Source: Pseudomonadota bacterium (GTDB lineage: Bacteria; Desulfobacterota; Desulfuromonadia; Geobacterales; Pseudopelobacteraceae). From it: DNA of 64,000 nucleotides. Shown piece after piece: positions 1 through 8,770 of the stretch (positions within the stretch are counted from its first letter, which is position 1; every line of letters begins with the position of its first letter). The stretch is from the NCBI GenBank assembly GCA_019352135.1, contig JABBNX010000001.1, positions 1 to 64,000 on the forward strand. Reading direction: 5' to 3'. The notes beneath the pieces are model-generated. The model was given only the letters and a program-made list of their open reading frames with translations. It made no database searches and had not been told where the DNA came from. The translations under genes were made by a program, and so were the position numbers.

Positions 1-885
1 GTAGACGACATGGTCCGGGAGGGAGAGTGTACGCACCAGATTCAGCCCCTGTCTGCGAAGCTCCGCAAAAAACGAGTCAGGATCGGCAATGCCTGCAAAG
101 GCGAGTATAGTATGGTTGAGAAATCGGGAAACAGGAACGGGTTGATTGCTGCCGAGCGGTACCAGGTCGAAGATAGTATGGCTGGACAGGCATTGGGGAA
201 TTCCGCCCGTGTCTCTGCGTATGGCTGCACCTTCGGGAGCGCGCGTGAAAATCACCAGATCTGCCCGTCCGACTGCCGTTGACGACTCCCGCAATATTCC
301 GGCCGGTAATGTCCAGCCGTTGCCGAACGGTCGGGAGAAATCCAACAGTAGAATATTCAGGTCTCGATGCAGGCGCAGGTGCTGGAATCCGTCGTCCAGA
401 AGAAATACGTCGGGTGAAAGTTGCTGCATGGCCATCTGACCGGCGGCATGCCGATCTGTGCCGATCACGACCATAAGTCCCGGCACCGTCGATGCCAGCA
501 GATACGGTTCGTCTCCGCATTCCCCCGCGCTCAGCATAATCGTGGCACCGTCACTGACTACGCTGGTTTGCCCCTCCAGGGAACCGCCATATCCGCGCGA
601 AAGCACGGCTACCTTGTAACCTCGCCCCAGAAGGATTCTGGCAATATAGGCGGTTACCGGAGTTTTTCCCGTTCCACCCACGGTGATGTTGCCGATTGAA
701 ACCACCGGTCTGGGAAGGTGGTGTGTCTTCAATAGTCCACTCTGATACAGTAACGCACGTAGTCGCAGAATAGACGCGTACAACCATGCCCATGGTTCCA
801 GGAACAACAGAGCAAGGTTGTCGACCAGACCGGAACGACGGCCAGAGGCAAGTCCCCTCCAGTATGCATAAAACGATACGTTCAT
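1..885 (-). CDS. lpxK: Tetraacyldisaccharide 4'-kinase LpxK (3' end beyond window)
   Basis: Phosphorylates the 4' position of the tetraacyldisaccharide 1-phosphate to give lipid IVA, at the cytoplasmic face of the inner membrane. The frame is open for 295 codons from an ATG at 885 to the window edge, so the C-terminus is missing. Visible family marks are an N-terminal hydrophobic stretch (about residues 21-48), the P-loop GGTGKTP at 70-76 and DDGFQH at 164-169. The start overlaps the waaA stop in an ATGA, indicating translational coupling. It is the last gene of the envelope operon seen here. Identification is firm. Confidence 0.95.
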   Translation of the reverse strand, partial: MNVSFYAYWRGLASGRRSGLVDNLALLFLEPWAWLYASILRLRALLYQSGLLKTHHLPRPVVSIGNITVGGTGKTPVTAYIARILLGRGYKVAVLSRGYGGSLEGQTSVVSDGATIMLSAGECGDEPYLLASTVPGLMVVIGTDRHAAGQMAMQQLSPDVFLLDDGFQHLRLHRDLNILLLDFSRPFGNGWTLPAGILRESSTAVGRADLVIFTRAPEGAAIRRDTGGIPQCLSSHTIFDLVPLGSNQPVPVSRFLNHTILAFAGIADPDSFFAELRRQGLNLVRTLSLPDHVVY

Positions 886-2165
886 AAATATCCGGTTATG
901 ACTTCCATGTGACGTTCCGTAGCCCCGCCGTTATCCCGCATTAACTTAATACCGTTCTGTCCCAGGACTCCCCGCAGCTCAGCACTTGTAATCAACGCCC
1001 GGCATGACTCTGCCAACTCTTTAGGATTGTGTATCTGGATGCCGGCACCATACCGCAGAACCAGTGCCTCAATCTCCCGAAAATTTGCCATATGAGGACC
1101 GAAGACCGTTGGCACTCCGACTGACGCCGGTTCCAGGAGGTTATGCCCGCCGAGCGGTACCAAGCTACCGCCGACAAATGCAATATCAGACAGTGCATAC
1201 AGATTCATCATTTCACCGACAGTGTCCACCAGTAACGCCTCTCCATTGTGCATCAGATGGTCATCGGAGATGGCTGTGCGTTTCTGGTAACGGAGCCCCG
1301 CCTTCTCCAGCAAAGCGGCGATATCTCCTGTCCGTTCCGGGTGACGCGGCACGAGGACAAGGAACAGATTGCTGAACTCTGCCGACAGCTCCTTAAACGC
1401 CGCAATGACGAACTGTTCTTCGCCGTCACGGGTACTGCCGGCAGTAAGAACGCAGCATCCTTCAGGAATTGCATACTGACTGCGCAAATGCTCACGCTCT
1501 TCACCGCTGACCTGATGAGAGGGAATATCATTTTTAAGGTTGCCGGTGATTTTGGTCGTTTCCGGATTTGCTCCAATAGCGGTGATCCGCAGGCAACCGG
1601 CTTCCGACTGCATGCAGACTGCAGAAAAACAGCGTAGGGCAGGGCGGAAAAACCAGCTGAATTTCAGATACCGCTGGAATGAACGGTCAGAGATCCGGCC
1701 GTTGGCGAGCAGAAGCGGGATGTTTTTTCTGGCGGCTTCACAGCAAAAGTTGGGCCAAATCTCAGTTTCCATGATGATGATGATACGCGGTTTGACAGAG
1801 CGCAGAATTGCATGTACCGAAGGATAAAAGTCGAAGGGGAAGTAAATGCAGAGGTCAATTTCGGTTAATCCGGCAGCGGCAGATCTCCCTGTTTCGGTTG
1901 TATTTGACACAACGATGGCGTGACCCGGATAGCGGCTTCGAAGTGCTTTGAGAAGGGGGCTTGCGGCGATCACTTCACCAACTGATACGGCATGAAGCCA
2001 GATAACCGGGCGACCCGCGATCTTTTCAAGCTGCCTCCGCGGGATCAATCCGAAACGTTCAGCTGTCGCAAGAGGCCAACCAAGTCTGACTGAACGGTAG
2101 ATGTTAAACAGGAATACCGGAACCAGCAGAAGGATGGAAAGTATGTTGTAGGCAAGAAAGAACAT
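882..2165 (-). CDS. waaA: 3-deoxy-D-manno-octulosonic acid transferase WaaA (KdtA)
   Basis: Transfers Kdo from CMP-Kdo to lipid IVA, the first step of LPS core assembly (glycosyltransferase family 30). The product is 427 residues, the usual length. An N-terminal membrane anchor (about residues 1-22) is followed by the two Rossmann-like halves; the first holds IWLHAVSVGE and the second GGSLVPLGGHNLLEPA, both hallmarks of the family. It lies 8 bases after the PAP2 phosphatase gene and overlaps lpxK by 4 bases. The number of Kdo units it adds cannot be read from the sequence. Confidence 0.95.
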   Translation of the reverse strand: MFFLAYNILSILLLVPVFLFNIYRSVRLGWPLATAERFGLIPRRQLEKIAGRPVIWLHAVSVGEVIAASPLLKALRSRYPGHAIVVSNTTETGRSAAAGLTEIDLCIYFPFDFYPSVHAILRSVKPRIIIIMETEIWPNFCCEAARKNIPLLLANGRISDRSFQRYLKFSWFFRPALRCFSAVCMQSEAGCLRITAIGANPETTKITGNLKNDIPSHQVSGEEREHLRSQYAIPEGCCVLTAGSTRDGEEQFVIAAFKELSAEFSNLFLVLVPRHPERTGDIAALLEKAGLRYQKRTAISDDHLMHNGEALLVDTVGEMMNLYALSDIAFVGGSLVPLGGHNLLEPASVGVPTVFGPHMANFREIEALVLRYGAGIQIHNPKELAESCRALITSAELRGVLGQNGIKLMRDNGGATERHMEVITGYL

Positions 2166-2173
2166 GGATACGA

Positions 2174-2857
2174 CTACACAGGTTCCGAAGGTGCTTCGTC
2201 CCGGTCAAGCCGCAGCAGGTAATACAACGCTACTGCCATAAGCTGAACAATTCCCCATGCCCAGAGATTGTCGCTCAGGAAATGCCCCCCCTGTGTTATT
2301 CTGGCTATGCTCATTAGCACACCGAAGATCAATCCACCTGTCATCCACCTCGCAGCAACCCGCGGTTTTCGGCGTCGGTAGATAAAGAATGGGGCCGTCA
2401 GATAAAATGCTGCGGACGAGTGACCGGAAGGAAATGAGCGCCCATCGTGTGCAACCCCTTTTTGCCAGGGCTGCAGAAACTCCTTCTTGCCACCAAACTG
2501 AACAACCTCCCGTGGGCGGGGACGACCCCAGTACTCTTTGAAAATGGCGTTTACGACCAACCCCGGCCCCAGTGCCAGCAGGATAACCAGGAAAAGTCCC
2601 GGCCGGATCCAGCTGCGGCGCTGTTTGTAGATGCAGCCGATGAGTGCGGCAATCAATCCGACACATCCAAGCCCAATTGATGGTACCCGATCCATCAGAT
2701 AGAGCAGGTGCCACGGTTGCTGATCTCCAACAGGCCACTTTCCTTCGATGCAGAATGGTGCGGATACGCGCAGGTCGGCACCGGTTGCAGAGATCGCAAT
2801 GGTAGCAAAAATGAGGATGGCAACTGGAATTGCGAAGTCGCGCACTTTAGTTGTCAT
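2174..2857 (-). CDS. PAP2-family membrane phosphatase, possibly lipid A phosphatase
   Basis: A 227-residue integral membrane phosphatase with several hydrophobic segments and the full PAP2 active site: K107-x6-R114P, PSGH at 143-146, and R186-x5-H192-x3-D196. Family members include LpxE and LpxF (lipid A dephosphorylation), PgpB and undecaprenyl-diphosphate phosphatase. Its position between lpxL and waaA favours a lipid A substrate, but that is inference. I chose the ATG at 2857 because it overlaps the lpxL stop (ATGA), like its neighbours; an upstream in-frame ATG at 2896 would extend 42 bases into lpxL and is less likely. Confidence 0.85.
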   Translation of the reverse strand: MTTKVRDFAIPVAILIFATIAISATGADLRVSAPFCIEGKWPVGDQQPWHLLYLMDRVPSIGLGCVGLIAALIGCIYKQRRSWIRPGLFLVILLALGPGLVVNAIFKEYWGRPRPREVVQFGGKKEFLQPWQKGVAHDGRSFPSGHSSAAFYLTAPFFIYRRRKPRVAARWMTGGLIFGVLMSIARITQGGHFLSDNLWAWGIVQLMAVALYYLLRLDRDEAPSEPV

Positions 2858-3768
2858 ACTGGCCCCCCTGCGCGTTTCCAGCGGCGATGCACCCAATACC
2901 AGTCTGCCGGATGGGCGCAGACAAACTCTTCGAGATATCGGGACAGTGCCTGAATATCCTGATGGATACCTCCTTCGGTGTGATCACCGCACAGAGTGTA
3001 CTCCGGGAGATACATAAGAACGTGATGGTCGTTTTCCCGGAAGCCGAAAACTGGGACAATGGGCACTCCTGTTTTATGGGCAAATATGACAGGTGCCTTG
3101 TTCGCCAAGGCTTTTCTGCCAAGAAACTCAATCATGGCACCGTTGTCTTCAAATACGGCTTGATCGATCAGCATACCGATGACACCTTTGTTCTTTATAA
3201 CTCCAAGGATCGGTCTCGTGGCTGCTTTGGTGTAAATGACCTTGTTGCCGTAGCCCATCCTCATCTTTTCTACGATCGTATTCAGATATGGATTGTTCTG
3301 TTTTCTGGCTATTGCCCAAACATTTTCGCCAAGGTGCTGCTTGAAGGAAAGTGATATCAGTTCCCAGTTGCCGCAATGACCACTCACGCAGAGTACTCCG
3401 TTATCCTTCTCTTTAGCATGTTGAATGTTATCCAGGCCATGCACTACCATTGAATCAATCAGACCATTGCCTTTGCCATGATATAGCTGGCACACTTCGA
3501 CTATGGATATCCCCAGGTTCATGAATGTTGCCAGGGCAATTTCCTCTGCAGTATCAAACGCACCTGTCCAGGCAGGGTGGCGCTTCATGTAGGGGAGTGC
3601 CTGACTGATGTTGTCGAGCGCAATCGTTCGACGTGAATGCAAAATGTTGTACAGAAATGTGCCGATAATCTTGCCGATGCGGTTTGTTTGGGAACGCGGA
3701 AACGCAGCGACAAAAAAGGTGAACAGGTAAAAGAGAACGGCCTGAATGGCCCAGTTGATTCGTTTCAT
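2854..3768 (-). CDS. lpxL: Lipid A acyltransferase of the LpxL/HtrB family
   Basis: Adds a secondary acyl chain to the lipid A precursor, using acyl-ACP at the inner membrane. The 304-residue product has an N-terminal hydrophobic anchor (residues 8-24) and the acyltransferase motif H131-x4-E136 in SGHCGNWE, followed by the conserved block around residues 160-215 (ARKQNNPYLN, then IGMLIDQA). Both ends overlap neighbours in ATGA arrangements (msbA upstream, PAP2 phosphatase downstream). LpxL and LpxM cannot be separated with confidence from sequence alone; it is the only such enzyme in the cluster. Confidence 0.9.
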   Translation of the reverse strand: MKRINWAIQAVLFYLFTFFVAAFPRSQTNRIGKIIGTFLYNILHSRRTIALDNISQALPYMKRHPAWTGAFDTAEEIALATFMNLGISIVEVCQLYHGKGNGLIDSMVVHGLDNIQHAKEKDNGVLCVSGHCGNWELISLSFKQHLGENVWAIARKQNNPYLNTIVEKMRMGYGNKVIYTKAATRPILGVIKNKGVIGMLIDQAVFEDNGAMIEFLGRKALANKAPVIFAHKTGVPIVPVFGFRENDHHVLMYLPEYTLCGDHTEGGIHQDIQALSRYLEEFVCAHPADWYWVHRRWKRAGGPV

Positions 3769-5516
3769 GGTTCGTGTGTGATTTCGGCAGAATCACGGTC
3801 AATGAACTGCAACGAATACAACCTGCTGTAGAGACCGCTGCTCTTAAGCAGATCATCATGTGAGCCGCTTTCAACGATTCGGCCCTCTTCGAGGACAAGA
3901 ATTTTGTCAGCATGCAGAACGGTGGAGAGACGGTGAGCGATCACGAATGTGGTCCGGTTCGCCATCAGGTTATCCAATGCTTTTTGCACCATCTGCTCGC
4001 TCTCTGTGTCCAGGGCGCTGGTCGCTTCATCCAAAATTAATACGGGAGCATTTTTCAGGAGAGCTCTGGCGATGCAGATGCGTTGGCGTTGTCCGCCGGA
4101 AAGCCGTATACCCCGGTCACCGATATTTGTTTCATAGCTCTCGGGCAACTGGCTGATGAAATCGTGGGCAAAGGCTGTTGTCGCCGCTGTTTCGACTTCT
4201 TCCTGTGAGGCTCCTGGCTTGCCGTAGCGGATGTTGTTGGCGATGGTGTCGTTAAAGAGCGTCGTCTCCTGGTCAACCAGTGCAAATTGATTGTTAAGGG
4301 ATTCAAGGGTGATGTCACGGATGTCAGTCCCATCCAGCAGAATCTGTCCACTATTGACATCGTAAAGGCGCATGAGAAGCGCAATCAAGGTGGTCTTCCC
4401 GCTGCCTGACGGGCCGACCAGGGCTACCATCTGATTGCTTGTAATATTCAGGGAGATGCTTTGGAGAATGGGCTCGTCGGCATAGCCAAAGGAAACATCC
4501 TTGAATTCAACCCTGCCACTCGAACGGTTTATGGTTGTCGCCGCGCTGTTGTTTATGATCGATGGCTTTTCGTCCAGCAGGTTGAACACCCGTTCTGCAG
4601 CACCTGCGGAGCGTTGGACAACATTATAGGAGGACTGCAGCTTCTTGAGCGGGGTATACAGCATGATCATGGCGGCAACGAATGAGAAAAACTCCGAGGC
4701 GCTCATATACCCCGAGATCACCTGTTTTCCGCCGATATATACGACTGTTGCGATGCCGAGCGAGGTGATCATCTCGGAGATGGGAGTGGCGAGGGAAGAG
4801 TATTTAATATAGCGCTTTAATTGGTGAAGATATTCGCTGTTCTTGTGTTGGAAACGTTCGGTTGACTGATGCTCGAGGCCAAACGCCTTGATTACTTTGA
4901 TGCCGGAAAAACTCTCTTGCATGATGACGCCGATGCCACCCATGACATCAAGGCTGCGACGGGCCGAGTTCTTGATCTTTCTGCCTATGAGCTGGGCAGG
5001 GTAGGCGGTCATGGGAATGACCACAAACGTTATGATCGCCAGTTGCCAGTTGCGGTAGAAAATCACTCCAAGAAGTGCGGCAAAAGAAATCAGATCGCGG
5101 AAAAGCCCGGTAACTACCTGGCTCATTCCTTCCTGCATGGTGGTTATATCGTTGGTCATGCTGGACATCAGGTCGCCGGTCGCCTTGCGGTGAAAAAAGG
5201 CCATGTCCTGGCGGATGGTGCTGCAATACAGATCGTTGCGAATGTCCTGGATGGCTTTCTGACCGGCAAGCTTGATGGTTGCGTCATAGATATAGCGGCA
5301 GATGCCGCGTACCGCAAACAGGACAATAATACCGATCGGCACCAACAGAAAGATGCCGGCATCCTTGCCGGCAAATATTTTCTTTAGAACGGGTTCAACA
5401 AGGTAGGCAAACGCACCGTCCATTGCGCCGACTACAAGCGAACAGAGAGCGGAAAACAGCAACAGCTGCCAATAAGGGATAAAGTATGCAAATGTGCGCT
5501 TTAAAACAGGTGTCAT
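3765..5516 (-). CDS. msbA: Lipid A/LPS flippase MsbA (ABC exporter)
   Basis: A half-size ABC exporter of 583 residues, expected to dimerise and flip core-lipid A across the inner membrane. A six-helix transmembrane domain occupies about residues 1-310. The nucleotide-binding domain has Walker A GPSGSGKTT (about 368-376), the signature LSGGQRQR (about 472) and Walker B VLILDEATSALD (about 490). The ATG at 5516 overlaps the lpxB stop; an upstream ATG at 5537 lies inside lpxB and is disfavoured. The position between lpxB and lpxL supports MsbA over other exporters. Confidence 0.93.
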   Translation of the reverse strand: MTPVLKRTFAYFIPYWQLLLFSALCSLVVGAMDGAFAYLVEPVLKKIFAGKDAGIFLLVPIGIIVLFAVRGICRYIYDATIKLAGQKAIQDIRNDLYCSTIRQDMAFFHRKATGDLMSSMTNDITTMQEGMSQVVTGLFRDLISFAALLGVIFYRNWQLAIITFVVIPMTAYPAQLIGRKIKNSARRSLDVMGGIGVIMQESFSGIKVIKAFGLEHQSTERFQHKNSEYLHQLKRYIKYSSLATPISEMITSLGIATVVYIGGKQVISGYMSASEFFSFVAAMIMLYTPLKKLQSSYNVVQRSAGAAERVFNLLDEKPSIINNSAATTINRSSGRVEFKDVSFGYADEPILQSISLNITSNQMVALVGPSGSGKTTLIALLMRLYDVNSGQILLDGTDIRDITLESLNNQFALVDQETTLFNDTIANNIRYGKPGASQEEVETAATTAFAHDFISQLPESYETNIGDRGIRLSGGQRQRICIARALLKNAPVLILDEATSALDTESEQMVQKALDNLMANRTTFVIAHRLSTVLHADKILVLEEGRIVESGSHDDLLKSSGLYSRLYSLQFIDRDSAEITHEP

Positions 5517-6661
5517 TGTTTCTCCATTAGACTGCATGCCAGTTGTGCCACGCGTGCACTGGCATTTCCATAACCCAGCTTTGAGCGTACAGTGCCAAGT
5601 TTCTGGCGGATGGCCTCTTGATATGGAATATCCTCAAGGATTGCCCTAACTTCGGCGGCAATTTCTTCAGGGTTTGCCTGCTCCTGGATAAGTTCGCGAA
5701 CCACCGTTTCACCCGCCACAATATTGCAGAGGCCGATATTGGGAACCTTCACCAAGCGCTTGGCAAGTTGGTAGGTAAGAGGCGACAGCTTATAGATGAT
5801 TACCATCGGCGTCCCCACCAGGGCGATTTCAAGGGTAACCGTGCCGGAAACGGAAATAACGGCATCGCATGCCCGGATCATATCATGGATTCGATCGCGG
5901 GTAATGGTTACGTCAAGGCTTGCTGCAGCCAGCAGCGGTGCAATATCATTTCTCTGAAGCGTAGAGGCTAGGGGGAGGATGAACTGTATATCCGGGAATC
6001 GTTCTTTCAGTTTCGCGGCGGCGGCAATTATCACCGGCAGTAACTTTTCAATCTCGTTGCGCCGGCTGCCGGGAAAAAGGCCGACAATTTTACGTGTCGG
6101 GTCGAGATTGAAGCTTGTTGCAGCGGTTGAGCGGTCCATAACAACAGTAACCAGATCAAGCATCGGGTGCCCGACAAAGGTGACCGGCACCCCGGCTTGT
6201 TGGTAAAAAGGTGCTTCAAAGGGGAGTATCACGGCCATGTGGTCAACAAGCCGGGCAATCTTTTTGACCCGCCCCTGGCGCCATGCCCAGATTTGCGGGC
6301 TGATGTAGTACAGAACTTTTACGCCGGCCTTTTTTGCAACCTTGGCCAGGCGCAGGTTGAAACCGGGATAATCGATGAGGATCAACAGATCGGGAGAGTC
6401 ATTCTGTATGATCTGTTTCAGTTTCATGAAGGCAGCTGAAATTACGCCAAAGTGCTTAATGACCTCTACCAGGCCGACAACCGCCATATCTGCGGAGTCC
6501 ACCAGAGTCTCGACTCCGGCTTCGCGCATTCGTGCGCCGCCGATACCCGAAAAATGTGCATCAGGAATACGCTTTAACGACTCCCGGACGAGGTCGGCTC
6601 CGTAAATGTCGCCTGATGCCTCGCCGGCTACGATCATGATGCGGCACGCGCTGTTATCCAA
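5513..6661 (-). CDS. lpxB: Lipid A disaccharide synthase LpxB
   Basis: Condenses UDP-2,3-diacyl sugar with the lipid X-type monosaccharide to form the lipid A disaccharide (glycosyltransferase family 19, peripheral on the inner membrane). The 382-residue length is typical. Family blocks visible are AGEASGDIYGADL near the N-terminus, the YISPQIWAWRQGR segment and LFPGSRRNEI. The first codon at 6661 is TTG, 8 bases inside the upstream aminotransferase gene with a GAGAGG upstream; an internal ATG at 6637 is possible but would trim the conserved first strand. Confidence 0.94.
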   Translation of the reverse strand: MDNSACRIMIVAGEASGDIYGADLVRESLKRIPDAHFSGIGGARMREAGVETLVDSADMAVVGLVEVIKHFGVISAAFMKLKQIIQNDSPDLLILIDYPGFNLRLAKVAKKAGVKVLYYISPQIWAWRQGRVKKIARLVDHMAVILPFEAPFYQQAGVPVTFVGHPMLDLVTVVMDRSTAATSFNLDPTRKIVGLFPGSRRNEIEKLLPVIIAAAAKLKERFPDIQFILPLASTLQRNDIAPLLAAASLDVTITRDRIHDMIRACDAVISVSGTVTLEIALVGTPMVIIYKLSPLTYQLAKRLVKVPNIGLCNIVAGETVVRELIQEQANPEEIAAEVRAILEDIPYQEAIRQKLGTVRSKLGYGNASARVAQLACSLMEKQ

Positions 6662-7748
6662 CCAGTGCCTCTCGGATGGTCTGCGCTACCTGACGTACTG
6701 ATTCTTCCGGCATTTCCGGATAAACAGGTAGTGACATGCAGCGGCTGGCAACATCTTCGGCAACCGGAAGAGTCAAGCCGGCGTACGCATCGGCAAAGAC
6801 ATCTTGTTTGTGGAGCGGGATGGGGTAATAGACAGCGGATGAAATCTGTTTTTCAGACAGTTTTGCCATGATGAGATCACGACGGTCTGTTAAAACGGTA
6901 TATTGGTGATATACGTGCGTGCCTGTGCCATCCTCATGCGGGACAGTAACAATGTCCCCAAGCAATTCAGAGTAAAGGTGGGCGACGCGGCGACGACCGG
7001 CGTTGAATTCATCAATTCGCTTAAGTTTGACTCGGAGGATGGCGGCCTGAATGTCATCAAGACGGCTGTTGTATCCAATGACGCTGTGGTGGTAGCGGAT
7101 ACGGCTGCCATGGTTGCGAAGTACCTTGATCTGTTCCGCCAGTTCGTCTGTTGCACAGGTGACCAGTCCGCCGTCACCGTAACAGCCGAGATTCTTGCTG
7201 GGGAAAAAACTGAAACAGCCGAGTGAACCAACGGTTCCCGTCATGGTACCGTTGATAGCCGCGCCGAATGATTGCGCACAGTCTTCGATCAGTACCAGTT
7301 GGTGTTTGAGGCAGAGAGCTTTGATCGGAGCCATGTCGGCCGGTTGCCCGAAAAGGTGGACCGGTATGATTGCCTTGGTGCGGGGTGTGATGGCCGCTTC
7401 AATCAACGCCGGGTCGATGTTGAATGTCTTCGGATCGATATCGACAAATACCGGGGTGGCTCCCGCATAGCAGATTGCTTCAGCGGTGGCGATAAAGGTG
7501 AAGGGGGTAGTAATGACCTCATCACCCGCTTTGATGCCGGCTGCCAGGATGGCAAGCTGCAGCGCGTCGGTTCCGGATGCGCACGAAATGGCATGTTTGG
7601 CGTCAAGGTATGCAGCGGTCTCCTGCTCGAATGCGCTCACATTTGGTCCAAGAATAAACTGAGTGCTCTCAATTGCGTCGAGAACCGCACGATCAATCTC
7701 GGTTTTCAGCGTGTGATATTGGGTTTTTAGATCAACCATCGGTATCAT
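6654..7748 (-). CDS. gnnB: DegT/DnrJ/EryC1/StrS aminotransferase, probable GnnB
   Basis: A PLP-dependent sugar aminotransferase of 364 residues. The PLP lysine is K185 in FFPSKNLGCYGDGG, and CASGTDALQLA and EDCAQSFGA mark the cofactor site. Starting with an ATG that overlaps the preceding oxidoreductase gene (ATGA), it forms a pair with it between lpxA and lpxB. In Acidithiobacillus ferrooxidans such a pair (GnnA and GnnB) oxidises and transaminates the 3-position of UDP-GlcNAc to give UDP-GlcNAc3N for lipid A. By analogy this is the transaminase of that pathway. A role in another amino sugar (WlbC/WbpE-like) remains possible. Confidence 0.8.
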   Translation of the reverse strand: MIPMVDLKTQYHTLKTEIDRAVLDAIESTQFILGPNVSAFEQETAAYLDAKHAISCASGTDALQLAILAAGIKAGDEVITTPFTFIATAEAICYAGATPVFVDIDPKTFNIDPALIEAAITPRTKAIIPVHLFGQPADMAPIKALCLKHQLVLIEDCAQSFGAAINGTMTGTVGSLGCFSFFPSKNLGCYGDGGLVTCATDELAEQIKVLRNHGSRIRYHHSVIGYNSRLDDIQAAILRVKLKRIDEFNAGRRRVAHLYSELLGDIVTVPHEDGTGTHVYHQYTVLTDRRDLIMAKLSEKQISSAVYYPIPLHKQDVFADAYAGLTLPVAEDVASRCMSLPVYPEMPEESVRQVAQTIREALVG

Positions 7749-8770
7749 GAAGGTCTCCTGTCAAGGCTGAGATTGATTTTGAGTGCTGTTTCCAGCGCCA
7801 TACGGCCGTCACGACCGCTTACTTCGGGCTCTTTCCCCTCACGAATCGCAGTCAGGAATGATTCGATTTCGCTCCGGAGAGCATCGGCTTCACCAAGTTC
7901 CTGCTCTTTAACCGTGACATTGGGGACGCCGGGGAAGAGTTCACCACTTCCCTGTTGGGCCACCAGCATCTTGCGGTTCTGAAAGTCGAGGGTAATATAG
8001 GCATTACGCTGAAAAATACGCATCTTGCGTTCACTCTTCAGGCTGATACGACTGGCGGTGACATTGGCGACACAGCCGTTTTCGAACAGAATACGGGCGT
8101 TGGCAATGTCTTCCTCGCCGGTAAAGACCGGAGCTCCGACGGCGTCAACCCGTTTTACAGGAGATTTTACAAGATGCTGGATGATTTCAATGTCGTGGAT
8201 CATCAGGTCCAGGACTACGTTGACATCTGTACCGCGCGGTTTGAAAGGGGCGATTCGAACCGACTCTATGAAGAGTGGATCCTGGAGTACTCCGTCCAGA
8301 GCCTGCAGAACCGGGTTAAACCGTTCCAGGTGGCCAACCTGAAAAACCGCGTTATTCTTCTCTGCTAGGGCAATCAGCTCATCCGCTTCCTCAATAGTTA
8401 CGGTAATCGGCTTTTCGATCAGAACATGTACTCCGGCTGCCAGAAAATCGCGTGCGACTGCATAATGAAATTGCGTAGGAACGACAACGCTGACCGCATC
8501 CACTTTACCAATCAGATCGCGATGATCGCTAAATGCTTGAGTTCCGAGTGCCGCGGCTATTTCCGCCGCACGTTTCGAATCATTATCCACAACCCCGACC
8601 AGTTCAACATTCTGAATGGCTGCATATTTCTGGGCATGAAAGTTACCCAGGTACCCCACTCCGATAACGGCGGTTCGTAGTGTGCCAGAAACTGTCTTCT
8701 TCTGAGTTTTTTCTGCAGAAGAACTGTCTATTACCGCACTTATTTCATTCTTAATGGCTAGATCACTCAT
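7745..8770 (-). CDS. gnnA: Gfo/Idh/MocA oxidoreductase, probable GnnA
   Basis: An NAD(P)-dependent sugar-nucleotide dehydrogenase of 341 residues. A roughly 30-residue N-terminal extension precedes the Rossmann motif GVGYLG (37-42); EKPIT near residue 120 is the family catalytic-lysine motif, followed by a C-terminal alpha/beta domain. Its start overlaps the lpxA stop (ATGA) and its stop overlaps the aminotransferase start. Context suggests oxidation of the 3-OH of UDP-GlcNAc before transamination, feeding LpxA with a 3-amino substrate. The family is certain; the exact substrate is inferred. Confidence 0.8.
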   Translation of the reverse strand: MSDLAIKNEISAVIDSSSAEKTQKKTVSGTLRTAVIGVGYLGNFHAQKYAAIQNVELVGVVDNDSKRAAEIAAALGTQAFSDHRDLIGKVDAVSVVVPTQFHYAVARDFLAAGVHVLIEKPITVTIEEADELIALAEKNNAVFQVGHLERFNPVLQALDGVLQDPLFIESVRIAPFKPRGTDVNVVLDLMIHDIEIIQHLVKSPVKRVDAVGAPVFTGEEDIANARILFENGCVANVTASRISLKSERKMRIFQRNAYITLDFQNRKMLVAQQGSGELFPGVPNVTVKEQELGEADALRSEIESFLTAIREGKEPEVSGRDGRMALETALKINLSLDRRPS

